Assembly (NCBI GenBank): GCA_028015205.1
Contig: CM051518.1
Location: forward strand, 51,818,372 to 51,882,371
Source: Mytilisepta virgata
Lineage: Eukaryota; Mollusca; Bivalvia; Mytilida; Mytilidae
Length of the DNA: 64,000 bases
Reading direction: 5' to 3'
Shown: positions 37,254 to 46,985 of the stretch, in pieces
Numbering within the stretch: the first letter of the stretch is position 1
Layout of the letters: each line of letters begins with the position of its first letter
Program-made: the position numbers and the translations under genes
The notes under the pieces: model-generated
What the model was told of the DNA's origin: nothing
The model's input: the letters and a program-made list of their open reading frames with translations, nothing else
The model's database searches: none

Positions 37254-37431
37254 TAGCAATTCTAGTTAACGCTAGGTGCAGCTCTGGGCGGAAACGTCGA
37301 TTGTAAACATAATATCTGGCACCCAAATCGTCTATAGATAGGTAATAATTATTTTTTTAACCCAGTTTTTAAATTTTTAAATTTTAAACTTCCAGAAAAA
37401 CAGCTCCGCCTGGCGTTAGGTGAAATTGCTA
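37254..37431. mobile_element. MITE, 178 bp, TA target site
   Basis: TAGCAATTCTAGTTAACGCT and on to CAGCTC at the left is the imperfect complement of AGCTCCGCCTGGCGTTAGG to AATTGCTA at the right. Arms are about 30 bases and TA bounds each end, as for Tc1/mariner-derived MITEs. No coding capacity. Confidence 0.75.
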
Positions 37432-38435
37432 AATAAAGACTCAAATCCTAATTTTGTGTTTCAAATTAAGATTGCAATCAATCAACCTAACAATCTAAGC
37501 TCCTGATATTTAATTGTATGAAAAACTCTGGTAGATTCAAAACATTTTCACGAAGATCTTCAGTATGTTGGCTAAAATAGTTACCTTAGGTCTAGAAAAA
37601 TTAAATAGATTAATTCCACATATGTTAGCTTTTTGTACTAGTTTTCTGACAATATCGACGAAAATTTTTAGAAAAACAAGTCACAGTATGAATTATAAAT
37701 GTTCATTTCAAACGCTAATTTTATATGTCTAATGACAGAAATCGATTTGTCTTCGAAACAGATTTTGAGGAGAATATATATGGATTTATCGAGTGTCCAT
37801 CAATTTTCTTTTATCTTAATTTTAATCCTTTAAAGGCTAATTATCACATACCAGATCTTGTCGTCTTCTTACAATTTATCAAACATATTCGCACTGACAT
37901 AACTTAATTGATAGCAGATTTTGATTGTTGATAGTTACACGTACGAATCCATGTTCAATTGCAAAACTTTCACCTTTTTGACATTTTACTTTTAACAGTA
38001 CTTTTTTCTATGAAAATTATTTAATAATTTTGTTGATGAAATTTATCTTAAAGAACTGATACTTCAGCGATCCGATACTGCAGTAACCATTGTTCTTTTC
38101 TGGACCACGCCATTACTATGTTTCAAAAGGAAATCTTAAAAAATAATAATATGACAAGCGAAAATTTTCTACTATTCTTTACCAACAGTTAATTTCCCCC
38201 TTTTGGTGAAGGTGGCGTTCCGAGGGTATATTTAATAGCCTGTTCGTTTGATGATATAGGAGGTTTTGACTTTTTCCAGAAAACATGCAGAAGTGGGGAT
38301 ACCGAGATATCATAAACAAGCTAATAAAAAAAAAGTCATTCTGTGTGATATAGACATGATCTTTCGATGAGTTTAATTCATGTCTGGAGCTGGCATGTCA
38401 GTAACCGCTAGTAGTCCTTTGTTAATATATACTGT
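37432..38435. other. Intergenic DNA, nothing recognised
   Basis: AT-rich. A 60-codon plus frame at 37725-37907 has no domain. Confidence 0.4.
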
Positions 38436-38805
38436 GTGTATCGCTGTGTGTTTGTTTATTCCACATTGTCTAGAGGTATAGGGGGAGGGTTGAGATCTCA
38501 CAAAACATTTTTAGCCCCGCCGCATTTTTGCGCCTGTCCCAAGTCAGGAACCCCCCCGCCTTTGTTAGTCTTTAGTGTTTTTTTAATTTTGTTTCATTTT
38601 TATGTTTCGGAGTTTAGTATGCTGTCCATTTTGCTCAACTAGTATACATTATTGTTTAGGGGCCAGCTGAAACCCGCCTTCGGATGCTGGATTTTTTCGC
38701 TCCGTTGAAGACCCATTGGTAGCCTTGAACTGTTTTCTACTCTTTGGTCGGGCTGTTGTCTCTTTGACGCCATTCCCCGTTTCCATTCTCTATTCTACCT
38801 TATAT
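38436..38805 (+). repeat. Dispersed repeat, one arm of an inverted pair
   Basis: The stretch runs from GTGTGTTTGTTTATTCCACA, through AGGTATAGGGGGAGGGTTGA, GGGGCCAGCTGAAACCCGCC and GAAGACCCATTGGTAGCCTT, to CCCCGTTTCCATTCTCTATT. The complement of 43490-43850 shows the same order with high similarity, and the terminal 60 bases recur at 16055. It is non-coding. The shared end ...TTCTCTATTCTA in three copies suggests a fixed terminus of a non-autonomous element. Confidence 0.85.
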
Positions 38806-39351
38806 GTACAAGTTGATAAAGAAAGAACATGCATAGTAGTGCAATACTAACTGCTGAAACTTTATTCAAATAATATTCACTCATATTTTTTATAACACAG
38901 TTGTAAACAATTGAATATTACTGCTCCGCTTATGCCTCTAGTGAGGTTTGACGTCACCAAAAACAATATATGTATTTATTAAAAAGGTGTCAGTTACAGA
39001 AGTGGGCAATATTTCTCAAAAACAACAAAAAATAACCGAAAAAAAAGGACTGAAAAAACAGACAAGTTTTACTGATTCCACAATATATACAGAACAGATT
39101 CCGGTAACTGAATGACATTGTGCTATCGACCAAGCGGAGGGTAATATTTCGCATATAACCTCACAAGACCCTAATATTATGATTATTATACTGAATGTCA
39201 TTTATTTAAGATTATTAATGAAATATATATAATCAATTAATTTCAGTTACAACCTTTTCAAATTTCCCGCGTTAAAAACGCCTTTTATTATGTTGCTCTT
39301 TCGGCAATATCAAATGCAATATTGACTATAACCATTGTTACGTAATTACGT

Positions 39352-39377
39352 CGGCATATTACTGCAGTTATATGCCG
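39352..39377. repeat. 26-bp near-perfect palindrome
   Basis: CGGCATATTACTGCAGTTATATGCCG fails to be palindromic at only one base pair. It could extrude a hairpin or bind a dimeric factor. Nothing nearby indicates which, if either. Confidence 0.7.
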
Positions 39378-42118
39378 ATTTCGATATCACCGAAGTTCAT
39401 ATGAAAAAAAAGTAATCAATAGTTTCAAGCATGAAGTTTAATGAAGTATAATACGGGTGGATATAATAGGCGAGTTTATTATTAAGTTCAAATTAAAAAA
39501 CAAGAGTTCTTATGAAGCGATATCTAATTTTTACGAGTTCTTAAATCTCTTATGATTCTTCAGGAATATTTGTTTGTTTGTGATTCGGCGTCCGGGTTGC
39601 AGGTAAACTTAACATTAATTTCTCTGTGACGTTAAATGTTGCTATGCAAAGATGGCTTTCAAAAATGGCGCCGCTTCGTAGTAAAATTATTGACCAATCA
39701 AAATATAAGAATTTTCCTACACAATAACGCGTTGACCAATCAAATGTGCAGAATTTTTATATCAGTAGTAGATATCACACTGTACGTGATATCAAATTTC
39801 CCTTATCGTCGGAGAGTTAGATAATATCGGTCAATTATAAGAGAATGTCTGAATGATATTGTTAAATGTGCTTATCCATTGCATCTTGAATTTGTATTGT
39901 CCCATCAACATATTGAGGTAAATGGTTGTTTTGTTTAAATATTTGAATAAGCGATGGTGTAAAGTCTTTGAACATCCAAAAGCAATGTGTTCTTTTCTAT
40001 GGTATAAATAATATTTTGTTGCATTTTATGATTTTTATTTCCCGGTGTATAGATTTAAAAGTATCAAGAAAATATGCAGTAAAACGAATGGTATTGTCAT
40101 TATGCTTAAGACATGTATACATTTATCAGGGTTTAAAAAAAGTTCATTCCCATCAAAATATGATATACATAAAACTGTTTAAAAAGTGTCCAGCGTAGAA
40201 ATATTTAACTGACACAAGAAAGACGACTCTTGAGAGAAACATTCTTTACAACTACATGACTATTGCTGAATACTCCAGTTGAAAAAATCGAATGTTAATT
40301 ATTCTGAACCAACATTATTATGAGCATCTATCTTCACAGTGATAAGCATTTACACTACAGACATTACCAACAAGCAGTTTTCCATAATAAAAGTCTATGC
40401 TCAACCTAGATTTCACCGCTTTCAAATTCCCTGTCTTGTTAAAAGCGTGCTTCGTTCATTTTTAAGTCTTGCATGTAAGAATGATACAGAAATGAAAGTT
40501 GGAAAAAATAAATACACTGAAATCGAACCGACACTTTCAATCAATCTTGATCATCTGATATAAAAGACGAGACAACATCAGCATGTTGAAGATAAATACA
40601 TATATAATTTATTAATTGTTTAATTAATTGGTTTTGTTTTGGGCTCATTTAACTGTACGAGTACCCAGGCGATTCGGGTTCCTTAGCAAGATTTGGTAAC
40701 GATGTGAACATGTCGTTGTCGGGCATAAATAATCAGATAGTGTATCGATTCTGAACCTACGCGTGGAAAGGAGTTGTATAACATCTCCTCTTGTAAAAAA
40801 ATATTATTAACACTTACAGAATGTCTGTGATTCTGAAGTAATGAAAATACTTCTCCGATAAGCAATTTTCGATACTTTGACTTTGGTTAATTTCATACCA
40901 TTCCTTGCAATTATGTCAAGAATTATTCGCTTATTGTATTATAAATGTTTAAATCAATGAATATCTCTTTCATAAATTGTTTAACACTTTTAAAACCTTT
41001 TGGTCATTTTGGCATTTTTTCTAAAAATTTTTAAGAACGACCGGGGCGACGAAATCGGCAGCATTTGTATCATAGAATTTATTGATGTACCGTCGAAAAG
41101 CTGAATTTTTGTATTTTTTTATTGGGGGGGGGGGGCTTTCGTGAAATGTATATGCATATATGTTACGTTTGAATTAAAGTTTAATTGATGCGAATTGGAT
41201 TTTACTTTAAAATATGTACGAACATGGACAACACATGATTCTTCGAAAACCTGGAGTGAACGCAGTGTGTGCACTTACAGTTTCGTATACTTTCTCGACA
41301 CTTTGAAACAGAAACCGTTTTTTGAACTTTTTTAGTAAGCATCAAGCTGCAGTTACTTAATAAAAGAAGAAAATGAACATAAATGCACAGAAAGAATTTT
41401 AAGATATTCAGCAGATAATCATCAATTGTTTTCGTGCAGTGTGTGGAGGAACACCACATAACTGTATATTTTAAGAAAAAGCTCAATCCTTGTTTAGAAA
41501 CGCTGTCAGATTGCCATATGTAAAAAAATAATTAAATAAAGCTTGCGCTTTCAGTTACCTTGTTCAAATTAAAAATATAACAGGGTTTCATTTATTTTTA
41601 GGTATGGATGACTATATTACTCTGCAACATCAAATACATGTATATTTAATTTCATTTCTCTTTTTCAATGACCCCAAAATGATAGATTATTTTCAACATG
41701 TACATCGTATATGAAAGTCCTTGATCACGGAAGATCGTTAACCTATTTTTTCATATGAAGAAAACAAATTACACTCTGATGTGTTCCTGCTGACCACTTC
41801 TCAAGGGAAATAAATAATGTAGACCAACTAATAATCTCGACCAAAAGTCTTTTTGTTAAGACAAAATAAGATTTTACCATTTCCCAATATATTCAAATTG
41901 AGAATTAGCACTTACCTTAAGAGCTATTACCACAAATCTCCAAACTGTCTCTATCTAGTGAAACCAATTTTTCTCTAGATCACCCCCAATTAAGCAAATA
42001 TGATATCTTATCACAAGGAAGTGTATTCTAATCTTATCAGCAAAATTTTTTTTGCCCAGGTTAAAGGATATAATAATCGGAATATGGCAATATTTTATGT
42101 TTTCTAATCAGGAATCTT
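39378..42118. other. Intergenic DNA, nothing recognised
   Basis: Several frames of 60-94 codons occur on both strands (for example 39968-40198 and 40339-40563 on plus, 41202-41486 on minus) without domains or mutual splice logic. A poly-G run at about 41124-41135 is present. Confidence 0.4.
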
Positions 42119-42472
42119 ATGTCAGATTACATAATTATATCTACACCGTTTCAACGATTTATTAGGGGCACCATTTTTATTAATAAAGGTATCAGTAAAG
42201 AATATTACATGGGATTTTTTATATCAACATCTCTGATCAACTGGAGACATCCATATCAGCCCGAAATTTTTAGCTGGATAAAGGGTATAGGGTTGATATG
42301 GGATGTGATATATGTTAAAAAAAAGTCATATCATATTTTGTTTATCGTACATAAGAAAAGAAAATTGATTTTCAACGAAGACGACAAATTATATAAACGA
42401 TTTACAAGGTTTGCTAGGAACCTGTCCTTAGCCAAAGATCTAGATAATATCGATCGTATCGATATGGGCTAA
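42119..42472 (+). CDS. Unrecognised 117-codon reading frame
   Basis: This frame is long for DNA this AT-rich. It follows an acceptor-like TTTTCTAATCAG at 42101-42112, so it may be an internal or terminal exon. The product is basic, with a Trp/aromatic-rich middle (SLINWRHPYQPEIFSWIKG), a lysine-rich stretch (IVHKKRKLIFNEDDKLYKRF) and an acidic end (DLDNIDRIDMG). I recognise no domain. It could be part of an unknown gene, a relic of a mobile element, or chance. Codon use is as AT-rich as its surroundings, which is weak evidence against it being a conserved gene. Confidence 0.3.
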   Translation: MSDYIIISTPFQRFIRGTIFINKGISKEYYMGFFISTSLINWRHPYQPEIFSWIKGIGLIWDVIYVKKKSYHILFIVHKKRKLIFNEDDKLYKRFTRFARNLSLAKDLDNIDRIDMG

Positions 42473-42555
42473 AACTTCCAATCTGTATCTTATATACAGA
42501 AAATCTATATTTATTACTAGATACAATATAACGTAAAAATTCTTTAACAAACAGT

Positions 42556-42745
42556 AAAATTGTTTTTATGCAGTGAATATGTAGAGTCGACAAGTGCACA
42601 AGGTCAAACACACAGAAAGCCGAAAAATGTCCAAACATTTGTAAAATCTGAAGATTCAAATATCAAAATGACCAAGGGTGGCAAATACAAAGTATCTAAA
42701 CTCAAAGCTGTGTCTAAGGATTTACTCGTTCCAATTCTAACATGA
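42556..42745 (+). CDS. Possible terminal exon, unrecognised
   Basis: An acceptor-like TTTTTATGCAG is followed by an open frame reading EYVESTSAQGQTHRKPKNVQ and on through KMTKGGKYKVSKLKAVSKD to a TGA at 42743-42745. The polar, lysine-rich composition would suit a C-terminal tail. If real, it may be spliced to the frame at 42119-42472, but I found no strong donor that gives a convincing join. Confidence 0.22.
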
Positions 42746-43119
42746 ATTTATTGAATTCATGCTGAAAGAAACTTCTGTATGATGCATTGACTTCCTATCT
42801 TGATTTTCTCTGTCTTGGTTTTGATTTGATATTTCTAAGTAATAAAAATAAAGCCAAAAGAAAGATTTCTCGACTTAAAAATGTTTGTTTACCTAAAGGT
42901 CAGTTAGACTTTTACGAAGAATGAAGGCTTTTTTCACATCCATGATTTAATTTCAGTTCAATCCAAAATTGCAAATTCCAGATTATGAAATGTTATTATT
43001 ACTGGAATAGTTAAGGCATGTACATATGTAGCTTCACATCATTCGAAGGTAATTACACATAATGTTTAGTTTAAACTAATTTTTTAAAGTGGATTGGGAA
43101 ACAAGTTATACCAGCTTAT
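42746..43119. other. Intergenic DNA, nothing recognised
   Basis: AT-rich sequence with AATAAA-like words near 42840-42850 that could serve as a poly(A) signal if the frames just upstream are real. No other feature seen. Confidence 0.35.
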
Positions 43120-43408
43120 ACTAATCCCTCTCCACTCGGCGGGTGCGAGAGCGGCGCATGTAGCGGCATTTTCGACATCTACATTTTTTGTTTGTACACA
43201 GGAGTCTTTAGCGTGCTAAGGGGTTGCTCTCCCTTAACATGGGACAGCCATTTTCGTCCCCATCCGACCGACTAGCATCGTTTACATAGTCCATCCTTGC
43301 AAATGGTGTCGAAAATTTGATCCATGAAATTTTCATCCCGAACGGGATTCGAACCGGGAACATTTGGCTTCGCAGTCCGATGCGCTAACCACTACACCAA
43401 GGCGCCCT
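43120..43408 (-). repeat. tRNA-derived SINE, well-preserved head
   Basis: On the minus strand the head reads GGGCGCCTTGGTGTAGTGGT, then TAGCGCATCGGACTGCG, then CCCGGTTCGAATCCCGTTCG: A box, anticodon-arm region and B box in tRNA order. The SINE body follows for about 200 bases (down to about 43120), with ACATGGGACAGCC (plus-strand text) in its centre. The B box is canonical, so polymerase III transcription is possible. It is embedded in a longer element and lacks a clean acceptor stem, so I do not call a tRNA gene. Confidence 0.82.
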
Positions 43409-43489
43409 TTTAATGTAATTATGACAAGAAAAATAATATATTAATATTGATCTTATCTCGTACATGAAAATAGAAAATAAGCATTTAGA

Positions 43490-43850
43490 ATAGAGAATGG
43501 AAATGGGGAATGTGTCAAAGAGAAAACAACCCGACCAAAGAGCAGAAAACAGCACAAGGCTACCAATGGGTCTTCAACGCAGCGAGAAAATCCCGCACAC
43601 GGAGGCGGGCTTCAGCTGGCCCCTAAACAATAATGCATACTAGTTCAGCAAATTGGACGGCACACTAAACTCCGAAACATACAAATGAACCAAAATTTTA
43701 AAAAAACGCAAGACTAACAAAGGCTAGAGGTTCCTTACTTGAACAGGAGCAAAAATACAGCGGGGTTAAACATGTTTTTTGAGATCTCAATCCTTCCCCT
43801 ATACCTTTAACCACTGTGGAATAAACAAACACACAGCGACACACATAGTA
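43490..43850 (-). repeat. Dispersed repeat, second arm of inverted pair
   Basis: This is the inverted counterpart of 38436-38805. Plus-strand text begins AGAGAATGGAAATGGGGAAT and includes GGCTACCAATGGGTCTTCAA, GGCGGGCTTCAGCTGGCCCC and TGGAATAAACAAACACACAG. Differences from the other copy are scattered substitutions and small indels. Confidence 0.85.
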
Positions 43851-44887
43851 AACCCCAGTTCAAAAGATGTCAGAGTCCATTTGAATGCTTATTTCAAATA
43901 TTCTATCTGACAACGAGATCGTACAAACGAATCAATGATTTGCTGTTTATTTTCGAGGACCCCCTTTTTCTGCAGTATTTATGTAGGAAACTTTAATATA
44001 ACGTATTCATTCCATTCTTCGTGAAATAATTTACACTATTAATTAAAATGGGTAGTAATTTGTTATCTGTAAATATTTGATGCAGGCAAACATTCTAAAA
44101 TTATTTAATAATTAAAAAATCTTCGTGTTTTTTTTTAAAGAGTCAATATAGATAATGCAAACAAAACAAACACACACACATAAACTCCTCAAACATAAAA
44201 AAATATATATGTTTATTACTGTAGTTTTGAGAACCTCCAAATTACCAGAAAAGACTTGTATGCCTCAAAACAAAAAATAATAGGTAAAAATTGTCAGGTC
44301 GGTTGTACATGTATTGTCCAAATAAAAATCTAACATCATTTAGGGGTTGTAAAAATATTGCGGAAATTAAACTCCCTAACAATTTTGTTTATCAAATTAG
44401 ATTTATTTCCCTTTGAATAGAACCCAACCTATGGAAAATGTAGACAGTTTTGTTGCAAAGTATAGTAAGAAGATACCCGAAAATTAATGTACATGTATAT
44501 ACATAAATGTAAATCAATAAAACGCGTTTCTGCTTTGCTATATCCGTTTTCCCTTACTGTACTGCAGAATGTCTAATGTGTTTGAGATTTACTTTCTTTT
44601 TTTCTCTTGGATTTGAGAAGTTCTTGTTTGTTTGAGAATATATTATAACAATAGATTTGAACTTCCAACCTGATAATTATTTTTGTTACAAAAACTTAAG
44701 AAAGCCAAACATCTTCAAAACATTGAGAAAGAAGGGGATCGAACGACTAGAAGTACAGAAGTTGAAACCTTATTTTTAACTTTTTTAATGAAAATTTGTG
44801 CCTTTTTTATATTTTTATTATTTATTAAGCACACCTAGTCCCAGATAAAGGACACAGACTGAATGTACCGATCAGATTTTATTAAAG
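43851..44887. other. Intergenic DNA, nothing recognised
   Basis: AT-rich with short A runs and a CACACACACA stretch at about 44170. No gene seen. Confidence 0.4.
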
Positions 44888-45690
44888 CCCCGTTCACGTG
44901 GAAAATATTTGTAAATTTGTCTAGTTTTGACAATAAAATATTTTTTTCTATTACTAATACTGTTATTATAAAGGAGGTTACTTCATTGTTCAAGGCCTTT
45001 GCTGCTGGGTTTTGGATTTCCAACCAAAGTCACCAATTGGTATGACAGGATCATTTGATTTTTTATCAGCAAACTCCCGGTAGTCTCAAATACTACAGTT
45101 CAAGATACATGTATATAGGCATATCAATCAGCAATGTGAAAAAAATTCAGGAGAAGAACATTTGAAGGTTTGTCTCAAATACTACAGTCCAAGATACATG
45201 TATATAGGCATATCAATAAGCAAGTAGGAATGGCACTCTGTATTGATTGGCGCCTAAACTATGGGCAATTTTAATCGACGTGAAAAATCTATTATGTGCT
45301 CAAAAAGCTTGCGAGACCACTGTAGATAATTTATTTGAAAATGTATTTTTCTTTCCCAGCTATAATGACCTATAAGTATGTAAATAAACGGGTGTTTACA
45401 AAATTGAGGAGGCGAAATTAATGGGGCAACATGTACCTTACGTTTGTTCCATTGAAGAAGATGGATATTGTGTCTGATTATTTTTTTATATACCTGTATG
45501 TCAGTTTTGCTACCCGTTCACATAACAAAAATACAAATAGACTAAATTTTACACCTGGTCTAACTTGATATAAATTTTGCACCGAGAGTAAATTTACAAA
45601 CTTGTGTAAACTTTAAGTAGAAAAAAAATAAATCGCATATACCAGGGTGTAAAAAACATATTGATAGCAAACTTTTTAATGTGAACGGGG
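44888..45690. mobile_element. Non-autonomous element with CCCCGTTCAC termini
   Basis: CCCCGTTCACGTGGAAAATA at the left end and TTTTTAATGTGAACGGGG at the right end are inverted relative to one another, with a 10-bp perfect tip and looser similarity further in. About 800 bp lies between, including an internal 89-bp direct duplication at 45083-45216. Frames at 44863-45045 (+) and 44835-45023 (-) overlap one another in this element and are not credible genes. No clear target duplication is seen. Confidence 0.55.
45083..45216. repeat. Short direct duplication, 89-bp period
   Basis: GTCTCAAATACTACAGTTCA through ACATGTATATAGGCATATCAAT at 45083 recurs at 45172 with single-base differences. Confidence 0.85.
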
Positions 45691-46044
45691 AACTATAGGA
45701 ATATTATACATTTATCCATAAATACGAAGTTGGTCAGACTTAGGAAAAGTCTTTATTATTAGCTAATCTTTGAAGACTAGATGAGGAAACCGCGAACGGC
45801 CATCCAGCAATCGTAAATCCATGACAAAGACAAAACCGTAATGGGGAAGGACGAGAACAAAAAAAGGACACACTACATACAAACATGTAAGATTTTAAAT
45901 TGACTTATTTAAAGTAAAGAAAATCAAAAGCGTTGTTCAGTTGCTTTTATAATATTTCAGTTCCACTAAAAAAGTTTACTACGTATTTTAACGTAATTTT
46001 TTATTGTATTCACTCCACCTATCTAATAAATTATATGATTCCAT

Positions 46045-46210
46045 ATTTGATGCACAAGATGTGCACATTTCGTCGATTTACGACACATCAGTTGTGCTCA
46101 ATGACTTAAATGTTGAAAACTAAAAACAATAATAAAAAAAGGTGAAGGTATCGGCAAAGGAATATCGAAGCAACATATTAAAAAAAAACATTCAAGGACA
46201 GAGATAAGCA
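46045..46210 (+). repeat. Dispersed repeat (copy also in globin B intron)
   Basis: TTTGATGCACAAGATGTGCA, CATTTCGTCGATTTACGAC and AATGTTGAAAACTAAAAACA recur at 56400-56490 and partly at 56725-56775. A later shared block reads CTCCTTAGTTTTCACAAAAT here and CTTCTTAGTTTTCACGAAAT at 56575-56594. Non-coding; same orientation in all copies. Confidence 0.75.
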
Positions 46211-46684
46211 TGGGGCAGATACTCCTTAGTTTTCACAAAATTAAAAGATGTTTTCAATACTCAAACATTGGGTATTAATATTTTCGATATCTCTAAATTC
46301 AGTGCATTTTTACCATTCTTTATATTGTAACGTAAAGAATGAATCTTAGCATAACTATAGCGTTAGAAATTCTAAATTTTATGAGAATTACATGCATATT
46401 CATGCCTATGATAAAATTGAAACATTGAAATGAGAAAAAATTAACGAACATAATTTAAAATCATAAATTTACCTTTCAAGTCGTCAAGATTATCCACAAA
46501 ACAAAGAAAAACATATGCAAATTACACATCAAATACGTATTAACATAACGTAAATTTATATAATAATGTTACAAAATGAACATAAAAATGATGTATTATA
46601 TATACATAAATACAGTTATTGTGTAATCTATAATATCACAAATTGGGATTTTTTTCTGACTTACAGATATAATACCATTTTCAC

Positions 46685-46985
46685 GTGGGAAGGTGATAAT
46701 AATGCGAATAAAATGAGCACAAACCAATTTCATTTACTATTACACAATGTGTTTATATAGAAGCTCACATATACACACGACTTGCTAACAGAGGATTGGT
46801 TTTAACCAATCTTTACAGAGCCAGACACTTGGGAAGGTGATAATAATGCGAACAAAATGAGCACAAACGAATTTCATTTACTATGACACAATGTATATAA
46901 ACTATAATGTTTATATAGAAGCTCACATATACACACGACTTGCTAACAGTGGAATGGTTTTAACCAATCATTACAGAGCCAGATA
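46685..46985 (+). repeat. Internal subrepeat at head of the 773-bp array
   Basis: GGGAAGGTGATAATAATGCG followed by AAAATGAGCACAAAC and AATTTCATTTACTAT occurs at about 46687 and again at about 46830. Both are followed by ACACAATGT, TTTATATAGAAGCTCACATA and GGTTTTAACCAATC. So each 773-bp unit itself contains a ~150-bp two-copy duplication, and one partial subunit sits outside the left end of the array. Confidence 0.8.

Noticed and set aside
43330..43408. Functional tRNA gene
   Set aside because: The head is continuous with a ~200-base SINE body and lacks a clean paired acceptor stem, so a SINE is the simpler reading.
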